Source: an uncultured Paracoccaceae bacterium (GTDB lineage: Bacteria; Pseudomonadota; Alphaproteobacteria; Rhodobacterales; Rhodobacteraceae). From it: a stretch of DNA of 64,000 bases. The stretch is from positions 572,208 to 636,207 of the forward strand of contig CANMEQ010000001.1 of NCBI GenBank assembly GCA_947497065.1, written 5' to 3'. Position 1 is the first letter of the stretch; each line of letters starts with the position of its first letter. The notes under the pieces were generated by a model. The model was not told where the DNA came from, made no database searches, and was given only the letters and a program-made list of their open reading frames with translations. The position numbers and the translations under genes are program-made. Positions 50,666 to 58,978 of the stretch are shown here, piece by piece.

Positions 50666-51835
50666 TTATGCACCCTCCAAGGGTAGAGCACGCTCCGCGA
50701 TGCGCGCAAAAAACGACGCACCATAGGGCGCTGTCTCATCGTCAAAATCATAATCCGGCTGGTGCAACCCCGCCGTATCTCCATTGCCCACAAACAAATA
50801 GGCTCCGGGCCGTTCCTGCAAGAAATACGCGAAATCTTCCGCCCCCATCTCTGGCGCCACATCTTCGCGCACCGCGCCCCCGGCGGCCACGTCTCGCGCA
50901 ACTTCTGCCGCAAACGCTGTGTTTTCCGACGTATTCACCGTCGGCGGAAACCCCTCTTCGTAGCGCAAAACAGCCTCCACATTGAACGCCGCCGCATGCC
51001 CCGCCACAATCTCGCCCATCCGGCGCTTCACCATGTCCTGCACGGCCGTATCAAACGTGCGAACCGTCCCACCAAGGTACGCCCCCTCGGGGATCACATT
51101 ATCCGCCGTCCCCGCATGGATCATCGTCACCGAGACAACCAATTCATCCAAGGCACAATGGTTGCGACCCACGATCGTGCCGATGGCCTGCCCAATGGCC
51201 AAGGCCGCAGGGATCGGATCGCGCGTGTCTTGCGGATAGGCCCCATGGCCGCCCTCGCCCGTAATATCCACATGAAACGTATCCACCGCCGCCATGATCG
51301 GCCCCGGCGTCGTGTAAAATTCGCCCACGGGCGTTCCGGGTGCATTGTGCAGCGCATAAATCTGCGACACGTCAAAGCGGTCCAACACACCCTCTTCCAC
51401 CATCAACTCGGCCCCGCCGCCAGTCTCCTCAGCGGGCTGAAACACCAACACAACACGCCCTGAAAACTTGCGCGTCTCCGCCAAATACTTCGCAGCCCCC
51501 AACAACATCGTCGTGTGCCCGTCATGACCACAGGCATGCATCTGCCCCGCATGGGTCGACGCCCAGTCAGCCCCGGTGCTCTCCGTGATAGGCAAGGCGT
51601 CCATATCCGCCCGCAACCCAATGCTCGGCCCCTCCCTTTGACCATTGATCACCGCAATCACACCGGTCTTCGCCACCCCTTCATGTATTTCATCCACGCC
51701 AAATTCGCGTAAACGCTCGGCCACAAAGGCCGCGGTCTTCGGGCAATTCTGCCCCAACTCAGGGATCGTATGCAGATGCCTACGCCATGTCTTCATCTCG
51801 TCGGCATAGGCGGCAATACGGTTAATTACGGGCAT
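50666..51835 (-). CDS. M20 family amidohydrolase (hippurate/N-acyl-amino-acid hydrolase type)
   Basis: The 389-residue metallohydrolase begins RIAAYADEMKTWRRHLHTIPELG and shows the M20D blocks LRADMDALPITE, MHACGHDGHTTMLLGAA (metal-binding Cys/His) and VLVFQPAEETGGGAELMVEEG. A dimerisation domain follows, then PEMGAEDFAYFLQERPGAYLFVGNGD. It would remove an acyl group from an N-acylated amino acid or amine. It is the first gene of the operon with two ureohydrolases and is divergent from mazG. Confidence 0.88.
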   Translation of the reverse strand: MPVINRIAAYADEMKTWRRHLHTIPELGQNCPKTAAFVAERLREFGVDEIHEGVAKTGVIAVINGQREGPSIGLRADMDALPITESTGADWASTHAGQMHACGHDGHTTMLLGAAKYLAETRKFSGRVVLVFQPAEETGGGAELMVEEGVLDRFDVSQIYALHNAPGTPVGEFYTTPGPIMAAVDTFHVDITGEGGHGAYPQDTRDPIPAALAIGQAIGTIVGRNHCALDELVVSVTMIHAGTADNVIPEGAYLGGTVRTFDTAVQDMVKRRMGEIVAGHAAAFNVEAVLRYEEGFPPTVNTSENTAFAAEVARDVAAGGAVREDVAPEMGAEDFAYFLQERPGAYLFVGNGDTAGLHQPDYDFDDETAPYGASFFARIAERALPLEGA

Positions 51836-51898
51836 GTCTGGACCTTATCTGCGGGCTTGAATACCGTCACTGTGTCACCATTAAAGAGCACCCACAAT

Positions 51899-52762
51899 AT
51901 GCCCTCCCACACCGCCCCCAACGACCCTGCAATTCACGCCACCGCCGATGCCGATCAAATGAACCGCCTGCTCGCCATCATGTCGGCCCTGCGCGACCCG
52001 CAAACGGGCTGCCGCTGGGATGTAGAGCAATCCTTCGCCACCATCGCGCCCTACACAATCGAAGAAGCCTACGAGGTCGCAGACGCCATCGCCCGCAATG
52101 ACATGCCCGACCTCAAAGGCGAATTGGGCGACCTGCTGTTCCAATCCGTGTTCCACGCTCAAATCGCGCAGGAGGCCGGCCATTTCACGTTTCAGGACGT
52201 GGCCCGCACCATGTCCGACAAAATGATCACCCGTCACCCCCATGTATTCGGCGATCAAAGCAATAAAAAATCCGCCGAACAACAGACCGCCGATTGGGAA
52301 AAAATCAAAGCTGCTGAGCGCGCCGACCGCGCAGAAACCCGCACCCTCGATGGGGTCGCCGTGGGCCTTCCCGCCCTGCTGCGCGCCTACAAACTGCAAA
52401 AACGCGCCGCACGCGTGGGCTTTGACTGGCCCGACGTCGTGCATGTCATCGATAAAATCGCCGAAGAAGCCGCCGAAGTCGTCGAGGCCCGCGACACGCT
52501 CACCCAGGATGCGCTGACCGAAGAAATGGGCGATCTGCTGTTCGTCATGGCCAACCTCGCCCGCCACCTCAAAATCGACCCCGAGGCCGCCCTGCGCGCC
52601 GCCAATGCGAAATTTCAACGCCGGTTCGAAGGCGTAGAAGACAAACTCGCCGCACTGGGCAAATCCCCCTCTGACAGCACCCTCGAAGAGATGGACCGCC
52701 TGTGGGACGCTGTGAAAGCCGATGAAAAAGCACGTAAAAATGCGCAGAGCGCCACGCCCTAG
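51899..52762 (+). CDS. mazG: Nucleoside triphosphate pyrophosphohydrolase MazG
   Basis: The 287-residue protein carries two MazG domains. The first has CRWDVEQSFATIAPYTIEEAYEVADAI and LGDLLFQSVFHAQIAQE with the metal-binding EEAYE and ExxD helices. The second is in RVGFDWPDVVHVIDKIAEEAAEVVEA with EMGDLLFVMANLARHL. It splits NTPs to NMP and pyrophosphate, clearing abnormal nucleotides. I start at 51899 (MPSHTAPND). The track's longer start reads into the divergent amidohydrolase promoter and coding region. It is monocistronic. Confidence 0.94.
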   Translation: MPSHTAPNDPAIHATADADQMNRLLAIMSALRDPQTGCRWDVEQSFATIAPYTIEEAYEVADAIARNDMPDLKGELGDLLFQSVFHAQIAQEAGHFTFQDVARTMSDKMITRHPHVFGDQSNKKSAEQQTADWEKIKAAERADRAETRTLDGVAVGLPALLRAYKLQKRAARVGFDWPDVVHVIDKIAEEAAEVVEARDTLTQDALTEEMGDLLFVMANLARHLKIDPEAALRAANAKFQRRFEGVEDKLAALGKSPSDSTLEEMDRLWDAVKADEKARKNAQSATP

Positions 52763-52804
52763 AGCACCGCAGCTAGAAACACCGGGCCCAGCCCAAAAAA
52801 TAAT

Positions 52805-52830
52805 GTGGACGTGGCTCGCACCACGTCCAC
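52805..52830 (-). terminator. Hairpin with T-run ending the minus-strand micro-unit
   Basis: GTGGACGTGG (52805-52814) and CCACGTCCAC (52821-52830) form a perfect ten-base stem with a six-base loop. On the minus strand it is followed by ATTATTTTTT, a good intrinsic terminator; on the plus strand no T-run follows. It closes the small transcription unit at 52.8-53.0 kb and may also serve the SH3 gene. Confidence 0.7.
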
Positions 52831-52886
52831 ACGAATTGTACTGAAAACATGTGCGAAAAGACCACTCACAAGCCAATTTCGCTGAT

Positions 52887-52919
52887 CTACTTATGCAACC
52901 AAACCGTGCATAGCGACAT
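52887..52919 (-). CDS. Candidate 10-residue micropeptide with a strong Shine-Dalgarno
   Basis: On the minus strand GGAGGTGAAAT immediately precedes ATG, giving MSLCTVWLHK and then TAG. The ribosome site is much stronger than for any neighbour. A sigma-70-like promoter (TTGCTC, 17 bases, CTGTAT; 52977-53005) lies about 60 bases upstream and a terminator hairpin about 60 bases downstream. The unit could be a short peptide mRNA, a leader, or a small RNA with a ribosome-binding decoy. No known family recognised. Confidence 0.4.
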   Translation of the reverse strand: MSLCTVWLHK

Positions 52920-53026
52920 ATTTCACCTCCAAAATTTCGCCCTGAACCTTGCGGCACCCGTCCTGATGGTGAAAAAATACAGCCTCTTGCCTATAAATTG
53001 AGCAAATTCAAAATCCGCGCCCTATC

Positions 53027-53425
53027 TCAGTCCACGAAATCGCACAAATACCCGTCATGGGCCCAGCCAGACACGCTCAGGTGTTTGTACTCTTGTGGAA
53101 ATCCGTCTTTCGAATGGGTCCGCGACCCATCCACCACACGCACCCAATTGCCGCGACGGTTCGTGGTATCCACCTCCAAAATCGCCAAACGGTTAAACGC
53201 GCGCACCTGCTGATACTCCGTGCCAGCCCCCGACCGCACCGACAAAAATCCGTCCGGCCCGTTTACATTGCACACCATCACATAATTCAGCCCCGGCGCA
53301 TTCAACGGCCAAGCATTGTCCCGCGCCAAACCGGCCAGATACACCTGACCATAGGTGCGGTTCTCCGCGTGAGCAGACGGCGCAATCGCAACAGCCGCCA
53401 ACGCGGCAAGAATAAGGTTTTTCAT
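53027..53425 (-). CDS. Secreted SH3-like (SH3_3) domain protein
   Basis: The 132-residue protein has a signal peptide (KNLILAALAAVAIAPSAHA). A bacterial SH3 domain follows: the GFLSVRSGAGTEYQQVRAF core, then LEVDTTNRRGNWVRVV and a closing GWAHDGYLC. Two cysteines could form a disulphide. Such domains bind cell-wall peptides or act as periplasmic modules; there is no enzyme domain. It stands alone on the minus strand. The micro-unit starts just after its stop. Confidence 0.8.
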   Translation of the reverse strand: MKNLILAALAAVAIAPSAHAENRTYGQVYLAGLARDNAWPLNAPGLNYVMVCNVNGPDGFLSVRSGAGTEYQQVRAFNRLAILEVDTTNRRGNWVRVVDGSRTHSKDGFPQEYKHLSVSGWAHDGYLCDFVD

Positions 53426-53612
53426 AAATCTTTGGTCTTTCTAAAGCGTTAAAACACCCCACGCTGAGCCCCTCAACGCAAGATGCCGCAACACTAAGGG
53501 CGCCACCCACCCCAAGACCAGTGCAAACCACCCAAGGTAAGGACAGCCCTACCTCAGGCCCAAAAACCCGGGCGCCCGTAGGCCGCAGACCGACGCCTCG
53601 CGCGCCTCAGCC

Positions 53613-55418
53613 CTACCCGGCCTTTTCTTCCAGCATCAGCCACTCTTCCTCGGCGGCATCCAGCTTTTCTTGGCGCTCCAGCAACGCATCGGTCGCCTTT
53701 TGGAACTTCACAGGATGATCCGTGAACAAAGCAGGATCGGCCATCAATTCGCCCAGCTTCGAAATCTCGGCCTCAAGGCGCGCAATCACACCCGGCAGCT
53801 CTGCCAAACGGTGCTGCTCGGTAAAGCTCAGCCCCGCCTCTTTGCTCACAGGCTTGGCCTTCTCGGCTTTCACCTTTGGCTTGTCCGCCTTTGGCGCCTG
53901 CGCAACCTCATCGGCCTTCTGGTTCTGATAATCAGACCATCCGCCCGCATAGGTCACCGCCCGCCCTTCACCTTCCATGGCGATGGTCGTGGTGGCCACG
54001 CGGTCAATGAAATCACGGTCGTGGCTAACCAACAGCACCGTGCCCGGATATTCGCCCAATAGATCCTGCAACAGGTCCATCGTTTCGATATCCAAATCGT
54101 TCGTCGGTTCGTCCAAAACCAGCACGTTGGATTCGCGCGCCATCAGCCGCGCCAACAGCAACCGCGCCTTTTCGCCGCCCGACAGCGATCGCACCGGCGC
54201 GCGGACCTGCCGTTCGTCAAACAAAAACTCTTTCAGATAGCCCACGACATGTTTGGGCTGCCCCCGCACCATAATCTGATCAGCCTTCCCGCTGACCGCC
54301 ATGCTCGGGTCCGTCGTCAGATTATCCCACAACGTAGTGTCCGGGTTAAGCTGCGCCCGCGCCTGATCGAACACGGCAATCTCGAGGTTGGTCCCGTGTT
54401 TGACCGTGCCTGCATCCGGCTCAGCTTTACCCAGCAACATATTGATAAGGCTCGTCTTCCCAACACCGTTAGGCCCCACAAACGCCACTCGATCCCCCCG
54501 CTGCACGGTAATATCAAATCCGCGCAGAATGGTTTTATCGCCAAACGCTTTCTTCAGGCCAACCGCCTCAATCACCTTCTTGCCAGATGTCTGACCACCC
54601 TCAAACGCCATCGCCGCCGTGCCCTGCCGCTTGATCTGGCTGGCACGCTCGGCCCGCAAATCCTGCAAGGCGCGCACACGGCCCATGTTGCGTTTGCGGC
54701 GCGCAGAAATGCCCTCTACCGCCCAACGCGCTTCCGCCTTGATCTTGCGGTTCAGCTTGTGTCGCTGCTGGTCTTCTTCTTCCCAGGCCTTCTCGCGCCA
54801 TTCCTCGAAATGAGCAAACCCGCGATCCTGACGGCGCACTTGCCCGCGATCGACCCACAACGTGGCCCGCGTCAGCGCGTTCAAAAACGCCCTATCGTGT
54901 GAAATCAAAACGAACGCCGCTTTCGTCTGGCTCAGCTCACGCTCCAACCACCGGATCGCTTCAATATCCAAATGGTTTGTCGGCTCGTCCAGCAACATCA
55001 ACTCGGGCGCTTCTGCCATCAGCTTCGCCAGCGCCGCACGGCGGCGCTCCCCGCCCGAGGCCACACCAACCTCGCGGTCAGGATCAAATTTCAACCCCTC
55101 CGCAACAGCCTCAACCTTCCACGCCTCAGACACATCCAACCCGCTGGACGCATAGGCCCCCAAGGTCGCATAGCCCTCCATCGTGGGGTCCTGCTCCATG
55201 TAGCCGACGCTCACGCCGGGGGCCGCAGTCACGCTGCCCGTGTCCGCCTCAACCAACCCCGCCATCACCTTCATCAAGGTCGATTTGCCAGACCCGTTGC
55301 GCCCCACCAGCGCCACACGGTCCCCCGGTTGCACAACAACCGACAAATCAGAAAAAACAGGATCGCCGCCAAAGGTCAGCGCGATATCGGAAACTTGTAA
55401 TAAGGGTGCTCTAGCCAT
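53613..55418 (-). CDS. uup: ABC-F ATPase, Uup-like
   Basis: The 601-residue soluble protein has two ABC domains (Walker A GRNGSGKSTLMK and GPNGVGKTSLINM; signatures ASGGERRRAALA and LSGGEKARLLLA; Walker B LLDEPTNHLD and VLDEPTNDLD). A Lys/Ala-rich linker leads to a C-terminal coiled coil (LPGVIARLEAEISKLGELM... LDAAEEEWLMLEEK), which is the Uup feature. It acts on DNA/ribosome-related processes. The second domain's PTNDLD and the C-terminal domain favour Uup over the other ABC-F in the window. Confidence 0.9.
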   Translation of the reverse strand: MARAPLLQVSDIALTFGGDPVFSDLSVVVQPGDRVALVGRNGSGKSTLMKVMAGLVEADTGSVTAAPGVSVGYMEQDPTMEGYATLGAYASSGLDVSEAWKVEAVAEGLKFDPDREVGVASGGERRRAALAKLMAEAPELMLLDEPTNHLDIEAIRWLERELSQTKAAFVLISHDRAFLNALTRATLWVDRGQVRRQDRGFAHFEEWREKAWEEEDQQRHKLNRKIKAEARWAVEGISARRKRNMGRVRALQDLRAERASQIKRQGTAAMAFEGGQTSGKKVIEAVGLKKAFGDKTILRGFDITVQRGDRVAFVGPNGVGKTSLINMLLGKAEPDAGTVKHGTNLEIAVFDQARAQLNPDTTLWDNLTTDPSMAVSGKADQIMVRGQPKHVVGYLKEFLFDERQVRAPVRSLSGGEKARLLLARLMARESNVLVLDEPTNDLDIETMDLLQDLLGEYPGTVLLVSHDRDFIDRVATTTIAMEGEGRAVTYAGGWSDYQNQKADEVAQAPKADKPKVKAEKAKPVSKEAGLSFTEQHRLAELPGVIARLEAEISKLGELMADPALFTDHPVKFQKATDALLERQEKLDAAEEEWLMLEEKAG

Positions 55419-55467
55419 GCTGTCTGCTAGCGGTCAAACCCGCCCACTTCAAGCCCATTTACGCCCC

Positions 55468-56241
55468 TCAAACGCCCGCCGCCACCGCCCGCAGCGCCTT
55501 GGCCCGCGCCGCTGGAATGGCTGCAATCTCAAGGCCCGTGAACACATGCAACGTGTTCATGTCCCGATCCACCACCGCATGATCGCTCACCCAGCCGCCC
55601 ATGGATAAATAGGTGCGCAACAGCGACGGCACCTGCCCCATCGCCACCGCACGGTCCCCCACAGGGCAAGCCGTCTGCGCATACGCCACGACCTCGGCCG
55701 CCTTCACCCCAATCCGGTCCGACACATGCCGCGCGGCCAACAGATTGAACGCCTCTGAATAGACCTCGGCTGCGATACCTGCAAAAGACGAACAGCCAAA
55801 CAGCACCTGAACCCCCTGCACATCCACAATCCGCGCCAACATCCCCCAAGCCAGGCGCAACACATCCGCATCACCCTCGCCCTCCAAAACGCAAAACCGG
55901 CCCAGCTCCAGAAACCCACCATCAAAACTGTGTAACCCATCCATGCGGTAAAACTGCGCCGCATAACTGTCGGCCAACGCCAAAGGTGCTTGAAACACCT
56001 GCACGCGGTAACAACACACCAACCGCCCCGCCGCATCCTCAATCAACACATGCTCGCACGCCGCATCAAACCGGTCGCGGTCCACCCCACCGGGTTGCGC
56101 AGGCACACCCGCCATTTCGAAAAAACACGCATGGCGCAGCCGCTGGGCCGCCATCACATCTGCGTCACTTTGGGCAAATCGCGCCGTATACCCACCCCGC
56201 ACAAGCGGATCAGGCCGTCTGCTGAACATATCTGTTGCCAT
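55468..56241 (-). CDS. olsB: OlsB-type ornithine acyltransferase (GNAT fold)
   Basis: The 257-residue enzyme matches the OlsB/hemolysin-type N-acyltransferase family: AQRLRHACFFEM, DRFDAACEHVLIED, YRVQVFQAP and the key FLELGRFCVLEGEG, with FGCSSFAGI later. It would acylate ornithine with 3-hydroxyacyl-ACP, the first step of ornithine-lipid synthesis, a common roseobacter membrane lipid. No olsA lies next to it; OlsA would be elsewhere. It lies between uup and bamE on the minus strand. Confidence 0.85.
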   Translation of the reverse strand: MATDMFSRRPDPLVRGGYTARFAQSDADVMAAQRLRHACFFEMAGVPAQPGGVDRDRFDAACEHVLIEDAAGRLVCCYRVQVFQAPLALADSYAAQFYRMDGLHSFDGGFLELGRFCVLEGEGDADVLRLAWGMLARIVDVQGVQVLFGCSSFAGIAAEVYSEAFNLLAARHVSDRIGVKAAEVVAYAQTACPVGDRAVAMGQVPSLLRTYLSMGGWVSDHAVVDRDMNTLHVFTGLEIAAIPAARAKALRAVAAGV

Positions 56242-56280
56242 GTTATTGCCGCCCCATCCTCGGACCGACCACGCGCACCA

Positions 56281-56754
56281 TCAGCCGTCGCCGATAAAAT
56301 CACCGGCGTTGATCTGACCGATAGACCCAAACAACTGACGCAAGAATGTCGTATCGCGTACGTTGTCGCGCGTCACACGCCGCGACAGCGCCACAACCTG
56401 ACCGTTCTCCAAACCGAAGCGTTCAACGTTGGACACAACACCCTCCGCATCAAACCGGATCGCCACAACCTGACGCTCAATCTCTTTGGGCTCAAGCGGG
56501 CCGTAGAACCGGAAACGGCTTTCAACATAAAAGAAATCACCGCCATTGGTCACACCAGAGGCCGTCGGCGGCCCGATCACATCAGACACAGTGCCGCGCG
56601 TATCTACCCCAACCAAAACTTCGGCCAATTGCGCATCCGTGGGCGCATATCCGTGATTGCGGTACAGCGTCGTACATCCAACCGCCACCAATAGGGCAGA
56701 CCCCATCACGGCTGCGCGTATCATCCGACCTGCTGTGCGACCTGTCTGCGTCAT
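56281..56754 (-). CDS. bamE: Outer-membrane assembly lipoprotein BamE
   Basis: The 157-residue lipoprotein has a signal with LLVAVGCTTLY (lipid-bearing Cys). The SmpA/OmlA fold follows: LAEVLVGVDTRGTVSDVIGPPTASG, DFFYVESRFRFYGPLEPKEIERQV and FDAEGVVSNVERFGL. BamE supports the Bam complex that inserts outer-membrane proteins. I start at 56754 (MTQTGRTAGR) because the track's start adds 12 residues without a ribosome site. It is divergent from yceD, the usual alphaproteobacterial order. Confidence 0.92.
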   Translation of the reverse strand: MTQTGRTAGRMIRAAVMGSALLVAVGCTTLYRNHGYAPTDAQLAEVLVGVDTRGTVSDVIGPPTASGVTNGGDFFYVESRFRFYGPLEPKEIERQVVAIRFDAEGVVSNVERFGLENGQVVALSRRVTRDNVRDTTFLRQLFGSIGQINAGDFIGDG

Positions 56755-56856
56755 GCGACCCCCTGTTTCACCGCTACCTGACGTTTTCACGTTGGCTTCG
56801 TTCGGCTTTTAACGCATTTACAGTCAACACGCGACGTTATTCAAGGGTGCCCGCAC

Positions 56857-57417
56857 ATGACCGACCTTCCCAGCCAAATCGTGCGACTGGCTGACTTGCC
56901 AAACCGCAAGCGCACGCATTTCACGTTCGAACCAGACGCGCCCGCACGCGCAGCGCTCGCCCAATCTCTCGACGTGCCCACCTTGCGCAAACTGCGCTTT
57001 ACAGGCGAGCTGATTCCCTTGGGCAAACGCGACTGGCGGATCGAAGCCACACTGGGCGCCACCGTGATCCAAGACTGCGTCGTCACCCTCGATCCCGTCA
57101 CCACCCGCATCGACGAAGACGTGATCCGCACCTACACCGCCAAATTCGATCTGCCCGATACCGATGAAATCGAAATGGCCGAAGACGACGACACCACAGA
57201 TCCGCTGCCCGAAACCCTCGATCTGGTGGCCGTCGCCCTCGAAGCACTGGCCCTCTCCATCCCCGCCTACCCCCGCAAAGACGGTGCAGAAACAGGAAAA
57301 GCTGTTTTTACCGAACCGGGAAAAGCCGCGATGACAGACGAAGACGCGCGCCCCTTTGCAGGCCTCGCAGCCCTGCGTGCGGGCCTTGAAAACAAGGCCG
57401 AAGACGACAAAGGCTGA
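56857..57417 (+). CDS. YceD-type DUF177 protein
   Basis: The 186-residue protein shows the DUF177 core: LRKLRFTGELIPLGKRDWRIEATLGATVIQDCVVTLDPV, then an acidic stretch (DEIEMAEDDDTTDPLPETLDLVAVALEALALSIPAYPRKDGA). It is a cytoplasmic protein of unproven role, linked to 23S rRNA or large-subunit maturation by gene neighbourhood with rpmF. The order yceD-rpmF-plsX-fabH is kept here. It is divergent from bamE. Confidence 0.9.
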   Translation: MTDLPSQIVRLADLPNRKRTHFTFEPDAPARAALAQSLDVPTLRKLRFTGELIPLGKRDWRIEATLGATVIQDCVVTLDPVTTRIDEDVIRTYTAKFDLPDTDEIEMAEDDDTTDPLPETLDLVAVALEALALSIPAYPRKDGAETGKAVFTEPGKAAMTDEDARPFAGLAALRAGLENKAEDDKG

Positions 57418-57456
57418 CCCCCACGGGGGGCCACCCAACCCCCTTGGCAAAAACAC

Positions 57457-57484
57457 TTGCGTCCTAAAAGAATCGCAGTATGTT
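57457..57484 (+). promoter_or_regulatory. Likely sigma-70 promoter for rpmF
   Basis: TTGCGT (57457-57462), a 16-base spacer and TATGTT (57479-57484) lie in the 199-base gap between yceD and rpmF, about 130 bases before the rpmF ATG. It would allow rpmF and downstream lipid genes to be expressed apart from yceD. Confidence 0.4.
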
Positions 57485-57616
57485 CGCGCCTCTTTTCAAA
57501 TCACGTCTCGACAGGCTGGCCGATATGTCCTAAAGCCCCCGAAACGCTGACTTGAGCGACGAAATTCACACGGCTCCATCGCCCAACTGATGTAGCCCTT
57601 TACCCGAGGTTGCGAC

Positions 57617-57823
57617 ATGGCTGTCCCACAGAATAAAATCTCCAAATCCCGCCGGAACAACCGTCGGTCCCACCACGCACTTGGTGATGCAAACCCTAAC
57701 GAATGCCCGTCCTGCGGTGAGCTGAAGCGCCCGCACCACGTGTGCCCGTCTTGCGGTTCCTACGCAGACCGCGAAGTAATCGCGCAGTCCGACGAAATCG
57801 ATCTGGACGACGACGCAGCATAA
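57617..57823 (+). CDS. rpmF: 50S ribosomal protein L32
   Basis: The 68-residue protein starts [21 protein letters not shown], the L32 signature. It retains a four-cysteine zinc ribbon ([20 protein letters not shown]), so it is the zinc-binding form. The acidic C-terminus ([11 protein letters not shown]) is usual in this group. It precedes plsX-fabH, a nearly universal neighbourhood linking ribosome and membrane lipid synthesis. Confidence 0.97.
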   Translation: MAVPQNKISKSRRNNRRSHHALGDANPNECPSCGELKRPHHVCPSCGSYADREVIAQSDEIDLDDDAA

Positions 57824-57854
57824 GCCCTAGGGTTGGCCGGACAAAGGGGTTCCA

Positions 57855-58973
57855 ATGACCGTGTCTGATCCTAAGACTGAACAGCTCGTATTATCTGTCG
57901 ACGCCATGGGCGGCGACCGCGGGCCCGCAGCAATTGTTGCGGGCCTTTCGCGTTTCCTGTCGAAAAACGCGGATGTGCAGGTGCTCCTGCACGGGGATGA
58001 AGCACAGCTCAATCCCCTGATCGCAAAGCGGAAAATCAACGCGCAGGTCACAATCATCCACGCCGATGATGTCGTCACCATGAACGACAAGCCCAGCCAG
58101 GTCATGCGCCACGGCAAAGCCACATCCATGTGGTCCGCCATCGAATCTGTGCGCTCCAAACAGGCCGCCGTCTGCGTCTCATGTGGTAACACCGGCGCGC
58201 TTATGGCCGTCTCCATGGTCCGCCTGCGCAAGGCCGAAGGCGTCAATCGCCCTGCCATTGCCTGCCTCTGGCCCTCGCGCACCAAGGCCGGGTTCAACGT
58301 CATGCTCGACGCCGGCGCCGATATCCGCGCCGACGAAGAAGACCTGCTGACCTATGCACTCATGGGCGCGTCCTACGCCCGCAACGGCCTCGGCCTTGGT
58401 CGCCCCCGCGTGGGCCTGCTCAACGTCGGCACCGAAGAGCACAAAGGCCGTGCCGAACTCAAAGTCGCCAACGACCTTATTCGCGGCGCCGCCAACCGTG
58501 GCGAATACGAATATGTGGGATTCGTTGAAGGCGGCGATTTGCCCGGCGACCGCACCGATGTCATCGTCACCGACGGCTTCACCGGCAATATCGCGCTCAA
58601 AACCGGCGAAGGCACCGCCAACTTCATCTCCGATTCTCTGCGCGCCGCCTTCAAGGCCACCCCCTTCTCGCGCATCGCAGCACTGCTGGCCGCCACTTCC
58701 CTTGGCCGCCTGAAAAAGAAAATCGACCCCCGCCGCGTCAACGGCGGCGTCTTCTTGGGCCTCAACGGCACCGTCATCAAAAGCCACGGCGCTGCCGATG
58801 CCACCGGCGTCGAAGCCGCGCTCGCCTTGGCCGCAAAACTCGCCCGCTCCGGTTTCACCGACAAACTGGCAGCACGGGTTGCATCTGCCGCCGCCCTTGC
58901 GCAAGATGACGCAACGGAACAATCCGCAGATGAAGCCCCAGCAGCCCCCACCGGCGCGAGCAAGGACACTTAA
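57855..58973 (+). CDS. plsX: Phosphate acyltransferase PlsX
   Basis: The 372-residue enzyme makes acyl-phosphate from acyl-ACP, starting phospholipid synthesis. Motifs are LSVDAMGGDRGPAAIVAG, SMWSAIESVRSKQAAVCVSCGNTGALMA, LLNVGTEEHKG and VIVTDGFTGNIALKTGEGTA. The C-terminus carries a low-complexity tail (EQSADEAPAAPTGA). The start at 57855 lies 31 bases after rpmF. It is followed after five bases by fabH. Confidence 0.96.
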   Translation: MTVSDPKTEQLVLSVDAMGGDRGPAAIVAGLSRFLSKNADVQVLLHGDEAQLNPLIAKRKINAQVTIIHADDVVTMNDKPSQVMRHGKATSMWSAIESVRSKQAAVCVSCGNTGALMAVSMVRLRKAEGVNRPAIACLWPSRTKAGFNVMLDAGADIRADEEDLLTYALMGASYARNGLGLGRPRVGLLNVGTEEHKGRAELKVANDLIRGAANRGEYEYVGFVEGGDLPGDRTDVIVTDGFTGNIALKTGEGTANFISDSLRAAFKATPFSRIAALLAATSLGRLKKKIDPRRVNGGVFLGLNGTVIKSHGAADATGVEAALALAAKLARSGFTDKLAARVASAAALAQDDATEQSADEAPAAPTGASKDT

Positions 58974-58978
58974 TACCA

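Noticed and set aside
52887-52919. Read-through of the TAG in the micropeptide to a longer product
   Set aside because: After TAG only six codons follow before TGA, and no recoding element is visible.
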